The translations under genes and the position numbers were made by a program. Below, one piece after another: positions 1 through 11,300 of a stretch of DNA of 39,974 bases (position 1 is the stretch's first letter; every line of letters starts with the position of its first letter). Origin of the DNA: Beroe ovata (Eukaryota; Ctenophora; Nuda; Beroida; Beroidae); NCBI GenBank assembly GCA_946803715.1, contig CAMPET010000047.1:278344-318317 (forward strand). Direction: 5' to 3'. The notes below the pieces were generated by a model, which did not search any database, had not been told where the DNA came from, and was given only the letters and a program-made list of their open reading frames with translations.

Positions 1-27
1 TGTGTGTGTGTGTGTGTGTGTGTGTGT
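1..27. repeat. TG dinucleotide microsatellite at window edge
   Basis: An uninterrupted run of TG units that continues beyond the left edge of the window. A Cys/Val-rich ORF through it is an artefact of the repeat. Confidence 0.95.
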
Positions 28-649
28 TAGTAAGCCTATGTGTAAGTGAGCCTGCGTGTGTCCCGGGTGTCTTTGCCAGTGCACTGACAGTGAAATACGT
101 ATGTTTTGATACGGCAGGCTTCAGAATAGTGAATTGTAAAAGTGCAAAGAAGTTCCAGACCTTGAGAATGAGTAAAATCTACATTATTATTCTTCCTCCG
201 ACCTTCATCAGTATCAACACGATATGTCCACTAGAGCACGTTGTTATGGTTACTAATGAGTTCTGAAATCAATTTGTAACAGTAATTCTATGTGATCAAT
301 TTTAATAACAATACAAATTGTTTCACGTTGGAACTCATTACATATGTCAAATGTATACTTGTGTTATTATGATTCGATCCAAGATTAATGCAATGTACAA
401 TGTACTAGGCTATGCCATGTCAAATATCCCAGGAGTTGTTCGTATTGTATTGTAATAGCGCCCTCATTACAAATACATCATGGAATACTGTACACAAATT
501 GCTTTACTTTTCAATGCTATTCCTAACAGAAGGTAGCTGGAGTGGAGAGAAATTTTCATTAACTCCAAACTCGAGTTCAATACTATGTAAATGTTATCAC
601 CAATCATGGGTAATACCCGTGACTGTTGATTAGAGAATATGATTGGTGA

Positions 650-712
650 CATCAGAATATGATGTGACAATCTATAACTAATACCCATTGGGTATCACAT
701 CATATTCTGATG
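650..712. repeat. Inverted repeat, 18-bp arms
   Basis: Left arm CATCAGAATATGATGTGA (650-667) is the exact reverse complement of the right arm TCACATCATATTCTGATG (695-712), separated by 27 bases. A second AGAATATGAT copy lies just to the left, at about 633. It could be a small foldback element or a transcribed hairpin. Confidence 0.8.
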
Positions 713-1380
713 ATTCTATTACAAAGGTACCATTGAGTTATGTTGTTCCAACTTCCACGTCCGCTGTGTAGAAATGCGGTGTCAATGAATACACGTGTCA
801 ACGAGTGCACGTAGTTCACTGATCTGTGTAACATGTGTCTTGAGACACGTCGCTGTAATTTTGTATCGATGTAAGCTTAGTGTAAACGCCCAAATTGCAT
901 ATAAAAGTTGCTAATTGTTTTCGCCCCATTGTTATCCGACATTTACCACTCTAACCCACACTCTCTGTGATAGTGCCACGTAGTGTTCAAATAGCACACA
1001 ATAGCTCCTCCCCTCTCCTTTATGAAATTTCCGTTACCTCGCATTTAGCAGCACCTGGCCCTTTCAAACCTCATCGCAACACATACGTGTCAAATTGCAC
1101 ATGGAACACGTCAATGAAGTATCGGCTTTTCGTGTTATCAAAATAATATCGGTCTGAATTGATGGAGACTATCTGAAAGTATACGAAAAAATCTCAAATC
1201 AAAGTAGGATTCCTTCATAAAAACATCTGCAAAACTGCGAGGTTTTATCGGAAATTTTGTGTCAGTTACGCGTGATCTCTTTAAAGTACTAAGGACTAGA
1301 CTCACAACTCAATGATTGCATATAATATCCGCTTATTCGTACCTCTACGGATGTATACTGATGGGTTTTTTGCATCACAG

Positions 1381-2973
1381 GGCCTGACATATGTGGACCT
1401 AGCTCAAGGCGTGTACACATCATCTTCAACTACAGGGGAAAGAACTTGTTGCACAAGAAGGAAGTCAGGTGCAAGGTGAGTTGCTGCTCCAAATGGCATC
1501 GCTTCCGCGATAAACTTGTTCTTTTGAACCCTTTTTACGCCCACAACTCAAGCAAAAAGCGGGGGTCTGAAACTTGACGTTACGCGCGAAGACTTTACCG
1601 CGGTACCGCTCATGCATTTTCATGAGCTGGAACGCGCATTTGTTTTGCGCGCGCTGTGGATTTGTCAATGCGCGGGAATACAATTAATGTACTGAATGTA
1701 TCGTATGCTCGTATATTCACAGCTGAGACCGGCAATTTCCTCCAGGATGATGAGCTGACTCATCTGTACACTCTCATTGTGCGACCCGACAACACATACG
1801 AAGTAAGGATCGACAACAAGAAGGAACAGAGTGGTAAACTGGAGGAGGAGTGGGACTTCCTGGAGCCCAAGGAAATCGATAACCCCGATGCAAAGATGCC
1901 TGAGGACTGGGATGACGATCCATTCATCACCGATCCCGATGATGTGAAACCAGAGGTAAGTTCATAGTCACGCATTTTGATAAGGAAATATCTACTTGTT
2001 TCATCGGTATCACCAAGTAGATTCAAGCATTGGAAGTAAACCCATGATCGCAGGACTGGGACCAGCCGGAGACTATCCCAGACCCAGATGCGTCGAAGCC
2101 CGAGGATTGGGATGACGATATGGACGGTGAATGGGAACCCCCCGTCATTGATAACCCCGAATTCAAGGGAGAATGGCACGCCAAGCAGATCGATAACCCC
2201 AACTACATGGGTGAATGGATGCCGGATGTTATCCCCAACCCAGCATACTTTGAGGACGACAAATTGTATCTCCAAAAAGACATCAAATACGTCGGAATTG
2301 ACATTTGGCAGGTAGGAGCTCACAACCATGCCTTATCCCAATTCCCATGTCTACGGTTGATTTCCTGTCTCAATATCTGTCCCTGTTTTTTGTAAGGAAC
2401 GTTTGTTCCAGCGCAATCCCTCATACATGTTTTCTCCGTCTCCCCAGGTTAAAGCAGGCACCATTTTCGATAACATCCTAATCACTGACGATGAGGATTA
2501 CGCCCGTAAAGTTGCCAAGGAAACATTCGAAATCAGTGCTGCCGGAGAGAAGGCCAAGAAAGATGCCTATGATGAGGTAATTATGGTGATTTATCGCAGT
2601 TTATTATAAAAAAATCATACTTTACTTCAAGTTCATTTTCATGACGCAAAAACTTCATTAGGAAAACAGGAAGAAACGAGAAGAAGAGAGGAAAGCTAGA
2701 GAAGCAGAGGAGGAGCTAGAAGATGATGTAAGAATCACACACATCTCTTCGAATGTGATCGCTGATATTTGATTGATAATTCGTCTCGATTTGTTTGAGA
2801 TTATCGTGCTGAATTTACGTAACATTCAGGACGACGAAGACGAAGATTTTGATGAGGAGAGCATGTTCGATGAGGATGCTGAGGTAGAGCCACCTGTGCC
2901 CGATGAAGAAACCGCTGAGGACAAGGAAGAATTGGCGGAAACATCATCAACAGAAGCGAAGGACGAGTTATAG
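1381..2973 (+). CDS. CALR: Calreticulin, C-terminal two thirds (5' exons outside window)
   Basis: Endoplasmic reticulum lectin chaperone and calcium buffer. Six exons are visible: 1381-1475, 1746-1955, 2054-2311, 2448-2576, 2662-2727 and 2830-2973 (stop TAG). The first is entered in phase 1; all later junctions are phase 0. The order is the end of the globular lectin domain (GPDICGP, then [15 protein letters not shown]), the P-domain with three PEDWD-type and three NPxxxGEW-type repeats, the returning lectin strand ([13 protein letters not shown]), an acidic Glu/Asp/Lys tail, and a C-terminal KDEL retrieval signal. The 3+3 repeat pattern plus KDEL identifies calreticulin rather than calnexin. 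About 300 residues are encoded, against roughly 417 in human. The signal peptide and the first ~130 residues were not found in 1-1380, so they should lie upstream of the window. Cysteines equivalent to those in human GPDIC and RCK are present. Confidence 0.96.
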
Positions 2974-5331
2974 TATGTCACGGCAAGGACTCGACAGCTC
3001 ACGGCGGCAACTTTTCCCGAATATTTATATTTTTGTATCCTCCCACTTCAGCGAGGAAACTGTGTCGTGGGCCAGAGGCGTGGTCCCGAAATTACTATAA
3101 TTTTTAATTCATTATTTGAGTTATGATAGGGTTTTAACCTAAAATTCGTACTGTCAGTTTCTTCCTGGCCATGCTGTTAAATAACATCTGACACTTCCCT
3201 CCTTGGTTTAAGTTAACTATCTTCACGTTTCATTTCACATTTAACCATTTAGTTTTCCGATAAAGACATATTCATATTGTGTACTATTTGATTATGTTTG
3301 ATAGTGTGATTGAAAGTGAACTTTTATGTGCCATTCTTTAACGTTCGTTATTCACAAGTAACATTTAGAGTTACCACAACAAAAACGTATTTCATTTGTT
3401 TATGGACAGCAGGGCCTAACATCGCCAGGCAAGGTCTTCACCGATATAGATAGACGATGGTTCAGGTTGCCCTAATGCCCTGAACCCAGGCGAAGACGGG
3501 GCCATCGATATCATGATGACCCCTTTTGATGATTCTGATTAAGTTTTACTTTCTAAAACTAATAATAGTAATTACACAGTAAAATTAGAATTGCATTGTG
3601 CTTTCGGGGTCTGTCCTGTCCTCACGTAAGGTGACCCAAATCAACGACCTTCCACTTCCAGTTCACAATCACAGTAGAATAGGGACGCGCGGCGCAACGT
3701 CTGCACCTGCACCAGCACTGATGCACAGTCTGAGTCTGTCCCCCGTCGCGCGCAGCACATTTTGATGGGTCAAAATGCGTCGAACTCAACTGACAAAATC
3801 CGATCCTGCCTGCAGCCTGTGCTGTGCTGCCGAAATGCCGGATGCCATGCCTAGAAACGAACGAGGTCTCATGCCAAATGCAATGTCCTGGTCCACTTCA
3901 TTCCCGCTCCTCTACGCTAGCGCATGGGGGGGGGGTGGTGGGCGGAAAAGTGGCAGCTGACATGGCTTGCTTACCACCAATATAAAATCATGAATCATAT
4001 AGGAATTCCGCACAATTATTTGTAATTTGTTGCCTTCGTAGTTGTACCAATGTACCAGGCCACTACCAGTACCACTACCAATTGCCAATGTACCATGTAA
4101 TTGTTAACTGGTGCAGTGGCATGCCATTGCCACTGGCAGTGGCACTAATTAAGAGCACTAGTACAACTTGAAGCTACAAGTGCCGATGGTTGTCCTTTTC
4201 TAATGGTATGACGGTCAACTAGGCATTGATCCAGGCATGCAGGGTCCGATCCTATCACACAGGCTTGAGTACCTAAATCTGAATTCTGTATCTGAATTTA
4301 GTATCTGAATCTCAAGTCCTGTTTCTACGGAATCCGAGGTCATCACGCGTTCAGATCACTCATACTGAAAGTTCAACTTTATCAAGATGAGGTCAATAAG
4401 TTTTGCTCTGTTCTGAAACACTGAGCCTATAATCACTATCAGAGATAGATGCTTGCACTATGACTGTGGAAACAGCTCCATCCATATAATCACTGTACTC
4501 TGTAGCTGTCTACCCAGTTCCCATAGTCCGTGGGTGTTATCTGCCAAGCGTATATAAATACAGCATCTCTTGATATAAAGTTGGCCGGGTATGAAGACGT
4601 CGTGACACTTATTAAGATATCACACAAATTGGTGTGCCAGTTAGAGGTAGACGCTCGTCTTCTCCCACCAGACAGAGGAGGGTTTGCCCCGGCTCTCTGT
4701 TTAACATATCTCCCTCGCTCTACAGCTCGGTCACATGATGATAATCCCGACATATTTAACTCTCTATGCTGCATTGTTAATTCTTCCGTAGTACGCTGAT
4801 GGGGTTCTAATGCAATTTTCTGCAAATTGGGGTTTATGTCAACGACTTGTCAGGACTGATTCTGTTCGAGCACACAAATTAAATCAATAATATTTTTCGC
4901 ACAACCATTAAACTTCGACAACCACGTGCAAAGGCGGAACGTGCCCTAATCACGAGTCTGGATCACGTGGTGATCCAGGAGTAGGTGCTAATTGCTGATA
5001 AAAACCTTCATCTCGTGACCGTCACTGAAATCATTTAAACTTGCACTTTTCCGCAGCTTTAGTACGTCAAATTATCCTCATATCCAGTCAGATTATCTCG
5101 CTACAGCACGTGACAAGGCCGTGACGCGCACGCTACACCCATGTGCGTGACACGTGTAACCGCGCAACCAATGAGACTTCAGTCACCTGCTTCTTTATTT
5201 CGTCTCGGAGTACCCAATCGTAACGCGTTTCAAAATCCATTAGAAAGTAGTATTCAAAGCATAAAAGACATTAGTTCATTGTTTACGAATTACATTTGAA
5301 GTGTGACAACCAAATCGTTTATATCAGTGCC
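2974..5331. other. Intergenic region, calreticulin 3' side and homeobox gene upstream
   Basis: There is no supported gene. It holds a poly-G/GGTGG tract near 3926-3947, locally repetitive CCACTACCAGTACCACTACC-type sequence at about 4050-4145, and a cluster of E-boxes close to the downstream gene. Short ORFs here (for example 3775-3960 and 4530-4799) lack recognisable protein character and are not called. Confidence 0.6.
4923..5172 (+). promoter_or_regulatory. CACGTG E-box cluster with CCAAT box upstream of homeobox gene
   Basis: Four CACGTG motifs occur at 4923-4928, 4964-4969, 5107-5112 and 5151-5156, followed by a CCAAT at 5168-5172. The second sits in the short inverted repeat GGATCACGTGGTGATCC. 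The cluster ends about 160 bases before the predicted start codon at 5332, where a proximal promoter would be expected. The function is inferred from position only; CACGTG also occurs at other places in the window. Confidence 0.35.
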
Positions 5332-8300
5332 ATGACTTTGAAAAACAGTAGTGGTCCAGGACTAGGCTTGACACTACCCCGACCCTTGCCGTTTTTCACT
5401 AAAACCCGGTCTAACTTTTCCATCGAGAACTTGCTCAATTCTACTTTGAAAACGGTAAGCATCCACGCACCACAAGTAGGCAACGTCGTTCATTCTTATT
5501 GTTTTTTGCTAGCCTTCGACATTTAATACGTGTTTCCTCAATACTTCCATGCATAAAAAGGCGAACAGATCAACGGGTCAAGAGTCGAAATTGAATTATT
5601 TCTGAAAGATATCAAGACACTCATATTCGCACGTTATGACACAATGACTTGATGCACTTTTTGAATACTAGAACTTCCAACTTTCTAATCAAAGCTCGAC
5701 AAATTTCGCTGCAGTGGAGTCTAATCAAGGAATAATCTCCTGTTCTAATTTGACTACGTAGAACATAGAAGATCAGAAAACACTTCTGATCCGTAACGAC
5801 TCATCTGATTGTTCAGACATAACTTACCGCTTCATACAGCCAGTACTGTAATCCGCAAAGTCTCTCTTCCAGAATTTCGGTTTCTGCGGATTGAATTCCT
5901 ATCAGTGTTTTTGGGAGGAGAATCTTGATAAGATCTATAACATGTTGTTTAGAGGATACGTAATCTCATTTGAAACACAACTATCTATCTGGCTATCCCT
6001 GATATTAACTATGCTATTGCTAAGCCGGAAGCCCCTCCAGAACGTAGGCTCATTTGAAACACAACATGAATATTCATCCCTGGCATTAATCCTGACTTTT
6101 TTAACCTCATCCCCCTCTACCCCCAGAACGTAGGCTCATTTGAAACACAACATGAATATGACAAAACTATCCATCCCAGATGCTATAACCCTGACTCCCT
6201 CATTCCCCCCTCAGAACCCGATCCCCGTCTCAGCAACATCTCCACCCGCTCTGCCGATACGAACCCCATCTCCCACCTCGTCGTGTAACCTGAAAACCTC
6301 ACCGTCCTGCCCTAACGTGTCGCCGGTGCCTAACGTTAGCATATCTCCGGACGTTATGATGACGTCACCAACTACCTTCTCACCCTTCAGGGACAGCTCG
6401 GCGCCGAGCTCTCCTCAAAAACTTGGGTGAGTGAGATCACTTGAAGTTGAAGACGCACTACGCATACCATTTTCCATAGACCATGGATTGGCATTCTTAA
6501 ACTTAATAAATATCTAAAATTAAATTCAATCTTATTCAAATTCTTGCCTCATACCATAAGCTTATACCACTGCACCAAAGCCTAAATTTTTCTATCAGTG
6601 TGAACTATGGCCCCCCTGGGGCCTGGGCCTCTTCCGAGTGTCTCCAATTTCTCTCCGATAAGTCGTATGGCTCCATGTGCTTCAAGGCCCACGCATTATG
6701 AATTACAATAGAGTCCATCCCCCTATTAGTAGTAATGCGACTTTCCAGTCTATATAATGCGTTTATGCAATGGTTAACTGGTTGTAAGTGAAGCTGGCCT
6801 TCTCCAGAAGGTCCTTTTTTACAAAATTATAATATTTTTTCTGGTTTGGAACAAGATTTGGAAGGTGATGAAAGCACACAGCACAATTTAACAATTACCT
6901 ATCGCGAGAAATTTCGTATTCAAACGTTTGTCGTTTCATTTCAGGACTTTTTAATTAAAAAACGGGAGGAGCTATCAAAATTAGATTCATATATAACTTG
7001 CGTTAGTAATGAATAAAACAACTCAACAATGTCGAGTCGAAATAAGTTGACTAAAAGACCTTAAATCAGAAGCTTGTAGCCAATTAATTATGACCTAAAC
7101 CTAAACCTCAGGAGGGAGAGCTTGACAATGGTTACACAAAGTGTCATCAAGAGTGGAAAAGACAAAGATGCCCCAAACATGTATGTAAAACTGTAATTTT
7201 TTTGAACTAACCATCACTGACAATATTAGATTACAAGAGCTTTCAATTTCATACTGTTTGTCGTTAAATTCCATAATCAGCCAACTCCGTGATCAACCAA
7301 TTCTCAATTAATCTGCCATGCGTGCTGAATATGATTCTTTTTCATGACCACCAAAACCATCCCCTCCTTCCAGATCATTTGTTCTGAAAATGACCTTCCT
7401 TTCACTATTTATTACGGGGTCAATTTCACTGTTTACTGATACAGAGTTTCCCTTCCACTCTCTCTCACGAGACATTGAAACCCGTGTAGTTTCAAGTACT
7501 TCACATTTAGAGACACGTTGAAATCACACGTCAGCTTAGGGCACGCTGTTGACAGGGAGATATGGAAACAATGCTTCACCCCCCTCTCCTTATAGTAGCA
7601 AAACGTTCCCTCCTTATCTCATCCCATTTCGCTATGTTGTATCTGGTAAAATGTCATTGTTTCTGTTCAACAACGAAACCTTGCTATGATATATTTTGTC
7701 GCGCACTCACACACATATATGTACATGATAATCAGAATACTATCAGAGGTACTCATTACAAATACTCATGTCTTTATCTCATATCCGGGGTAGTTATAGT
7801 ACCCGTGTGTCTTTCTATGGCTCTCCATGTCTCCTAATGTCGGTAACATGTCGGGACAAGCCGCACCACCGCACCACCCTCCCTCCCCCCTCTCTGACAT
7901 GGTACCACAGACGTCCGTGCCACACCAGGAACTATAATGTGTCCGGCTTCCTCAATGATGGGTTTAATGATGGGACCTAGCTGTTGTCACGGTAGTTGGT
8001 GATATTATATACGTGGTACTATCTTACTACAGGAGCGGGGATCATAGGTTGGAACTGCCTGAGTTTATACCCGGTGATTACAATAGCGACCATCATGTTC
8101 GGTATGAAGACGTGTATGGTACATGAGATCATCGGTCGTGACACCAGGAACAATGAACCCGTGAACCAGTGGAATACAGGTCCAGACAATTCTTGGTTAC
8201 GGTAGCCATTGACAACCTGTCAATGTAGACAGTTAAACTTGAAACAATGTTTTTGGATCTGCTCTTTATGGTGACTGAAAACCCCAAAGACACAGTGGTC

Positions 8301-11300
8301 AATGGCATGAGTAGTAAGTCTCTGACTCGAGCGACATGGCCTCAGCATGACCTAGTGCACCACCGAAACCATATTCTCGGTCTCGATTACAGAGTTTCCA
8401 ACAGACCAGTCCTTTTAACACCAGCATTTTAACAGAAATCAGCTCCTACTCATACACATATATTGTCGTCATTGTCGTTGGCCTCGATAGCGACATAATT
8501 TACTCCTCATGACTCCCTTTCAGTACCTCGACGTCTGTTTAATTTTGTAATTCATTACAAAGTTGACATTATAATCTTTAAAATAAATAACTTTAAAAAG
8601 CTCGACTGCATGGGAGGAAGTTGATTTTGCTCGACATAAACGGATGCCATATAATATGTAAGTGTACCTACTTATATAATATTGTTCTTACTTTTCTGAC
8701 TTTGGTAATCAGACGGTCCAACAACTACTAGCCGACACTTTAAAGCTTCATCGTCTAATTGTTTAATCTTCTTCTCTAAAATTCTTAAACAAAATCAATT
8801 ACAGCGGGCATTCCATAGCTTATATTCTCTCCTCACCTCATTCATCTATATATCATACGCAGTGCTGTAGCAATCTCTCTCTATCACACGATCCTCATCT
8901 CTAGCTTTGCTTCACACCTCCTTATTACACGCTGTAACTATGTCTCGTTCCTCTCTAACTCCCCGCTGTCTGGTGCCCTTACGTCTGACAAAATAGAGGT
9001 AGCTGCAGCAACGGCGGTCACGTTCCTCCCCAGCCCTGGATACCGCATGTGTTGTCCTGGCAACACCAACAGTTGTCACGACGACATGGCGCCGTGCTGA
9101 CCTGTCCCACCCCTTCACCAGACATAACGGCACTTAGTCCTGCCCAGACATATATTGTCAATATTCATTACTCAGTACGCGTCACGTGAGGGGTATCGAT
9201 AATGGATATGTACTTGAGTCTGTTAGTTTATCATGTTGGTGTCTGGTACCCCTTACCACTGTTCAACTAGTCCTATTAAACACATTGGTAATAGAGCATT
9301 TATGAGGCTGCTTGTGCTCTTCCTCGGTGAAGGATGAGAATGTCAAAAAGATGAAATGGAGTTGCCTTCATCTCTCTCTCTCTCATCCCACTCCAGCCTA
9401 CAGTACAGTAACTAGGACAGCGAACAGCTAATGGTTGTAACGAAATCTAGCGGTTATTATCAGCAATTTGCCTTAGACCGAGCTCTTTTCCCCCGGCTTC
9501 ATCAAGTACAATGATCTATGCTTTTAAAACCGATGATAGATTTTCTGAAGACTTCATCATTTCTGCCAGGACTGAAACCTCAAAAAGTCCGGATAGGGAA
9601 ATCTCGAATTTGAAATTTAGTGGGCGGCGTCGGACGTCTATATCGAAATGATCATGTCGACAGTGATTTATGATAATGAATCGTTGAATGCTAAGCGTGG
9701 TCAGAAAGACCGCATTCCACAGTTTCGACCGAGATTGCCGATATAGATATCCGCACTGTAATATATATTAGATAGTTTATCGTTTAGACAGTGAAATTTC
9801 TAAATTTGCCAACCGTTAACTTTACCGACGTACAGCACAGTACGAATAAATATATATTACAGTCGAAATGTTCTGTAACAGTGAAAAGTGCAAATAAGAT
9901 ACGGACTTTGTAAGTTTTCCCCCCGAAATATTTTAATTTCTTATCAAACTCTATTTCAGACTAATACCGTCAGCTACGAGTAGTTTGGACTGTAGCATGC
10001 TGAGTCACAGTGGTCTGGACGCAACCAGCTTGAAACAAATCAGCCTGGACAGCAGCATTCTCAAGCAAAGTGGCTTGGACAGCAGTATTTTGAAACAAAG
10101 TGGTCTGGACAGCAGTTTGCTGAAGCAGACCACCAGCCTGGAGAGCAACCTTCTCAAAGATAGGAGTGGGGGGATTCTGGGCAGCAACCCCCTGCCCAGC
10201 AACCTGGTGCCACAACTCAATCTATCACCCACCAGCTCGTGTAACGCATGCGTTTTCAACCCTATCATCGGGAACATACCTTGCTCCACCCATATAGAGT
10301 AAGTATACACACTCCTACTGACCAATCCCTGACCACACTCATTTTATTTGGTCATAATATCACCCTTCATGAACAACTCCCTGAAACTACCACCCCCAAA
10401 ACCCCGTGTCTATCATAATATGGGGGTACATCACATTTCCATAACCTAAATCAAACCTGCTGCAGGCAGATGAAGGAAGCAGCTCTGTCCCGGTATGATC
10501 TCCTCTCCTCACAGCTACAACTCGGTCTCCTGGCATCTGGGTACCCCGTCCTCCCCATTACACGAGACTTCTCCTTCAACCCTGGTGAGAATGAGCAAAA
10601 ACCCTGGTGAGAATGAGCAAAATCAAGAGAGTGACGAATTGGGTTTCCTGTAAAATGGATTGAGGTTCCATTACCTTGGAGAATTTAGGGGTTTATCGGT
10701 TTATTCAGTTGACCAGTAGATGTTTTGAGCTTCAAAATAGCCGAAATATGGCGGGTTTGGGACGCGAATATCTGAGACCATAGTGCTGATTAAAGTGTTA
10801 TAGAACGCCCAATTAAAATTTTGCCCTGCGTGTTACGCCATATATTCGACGTGGCAAAGTTAACCCATATTTTTCCACTCAAAAACTTATGAAACATGAC
10901 GTTTTCTCCCTGTTCTCGTAAGTGCAACCTTACAATTATATAGAACGTAACGTCAGGAGGGTAATTTCATTGTAACAAGGCATTAACCAGCAGCCTTTGT
11001 CCTCAAATTAGGGCAGCCATAATAATACAATAAAATTTTATATTTGAGAGGGAAGCATCACTGATAAGCAAATTTGAAGCGAGAATTATTGAGTTTCGAG
11101 CGCGAGGACACTTATTTAGAAACCTTGTCGATATGGACCATGACTGGTTGTTCGCTATGCCCTAAACCAATCATTCTGCAAAATAATGACGAGGATTTGA
11201 GATGGCATTCTTTCGTATAATTTGTGACGTGTGTCTCGCGCTCATATAATAATTGCTAGTGAAAATGACTGATTACCCAGAGATGATATATATATTTGTC

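Larger units (their letters stand above)
1..1380. other. Presumed calreticulin intron or 5' region, no exon recognised
   Basis: The first visible calreticulin exon is entered in phase 1 through the acceptor ending at 1380, so this stretch is at least partly intron. I looked for the missing lectin-domain exon (a CGGGYVKLF-like stretch) and did not see it. The region holds a TG microsatellite at 1-27, a strong inverted repeat at 650-712 and a TATA-like ATATAAAAG near 899. Nothing else is supported. Confidence 0.6.
6427..9959. other. Large homeobox-gene intron(s), one possible small exon
   Basis: The 3.5-kb gap between coding exons 2 and 3 is AT-rich non-coding sequence. Apart from the candidate cassette exon at 7112-7180, an inverted repeat at 9756-9863 and a short CT tract near 9370, nothing is recognisable. 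ORFs at 7562-8432 and 8912-9133 have no domain features. Confidence 0.6.

Noticed and set aside
1760-2329. 189-codon minus-strand ORF over the calreticulin P-domain
   Set aside because: It is a shadow of the highly biased P-domain coding sequence.
10005-10325. Long antisense ORFs across homeobox exon 3
   Set aside because: A 30-base repeat keeps several frames open at once; the sense frame joins correctly to both neighbours.
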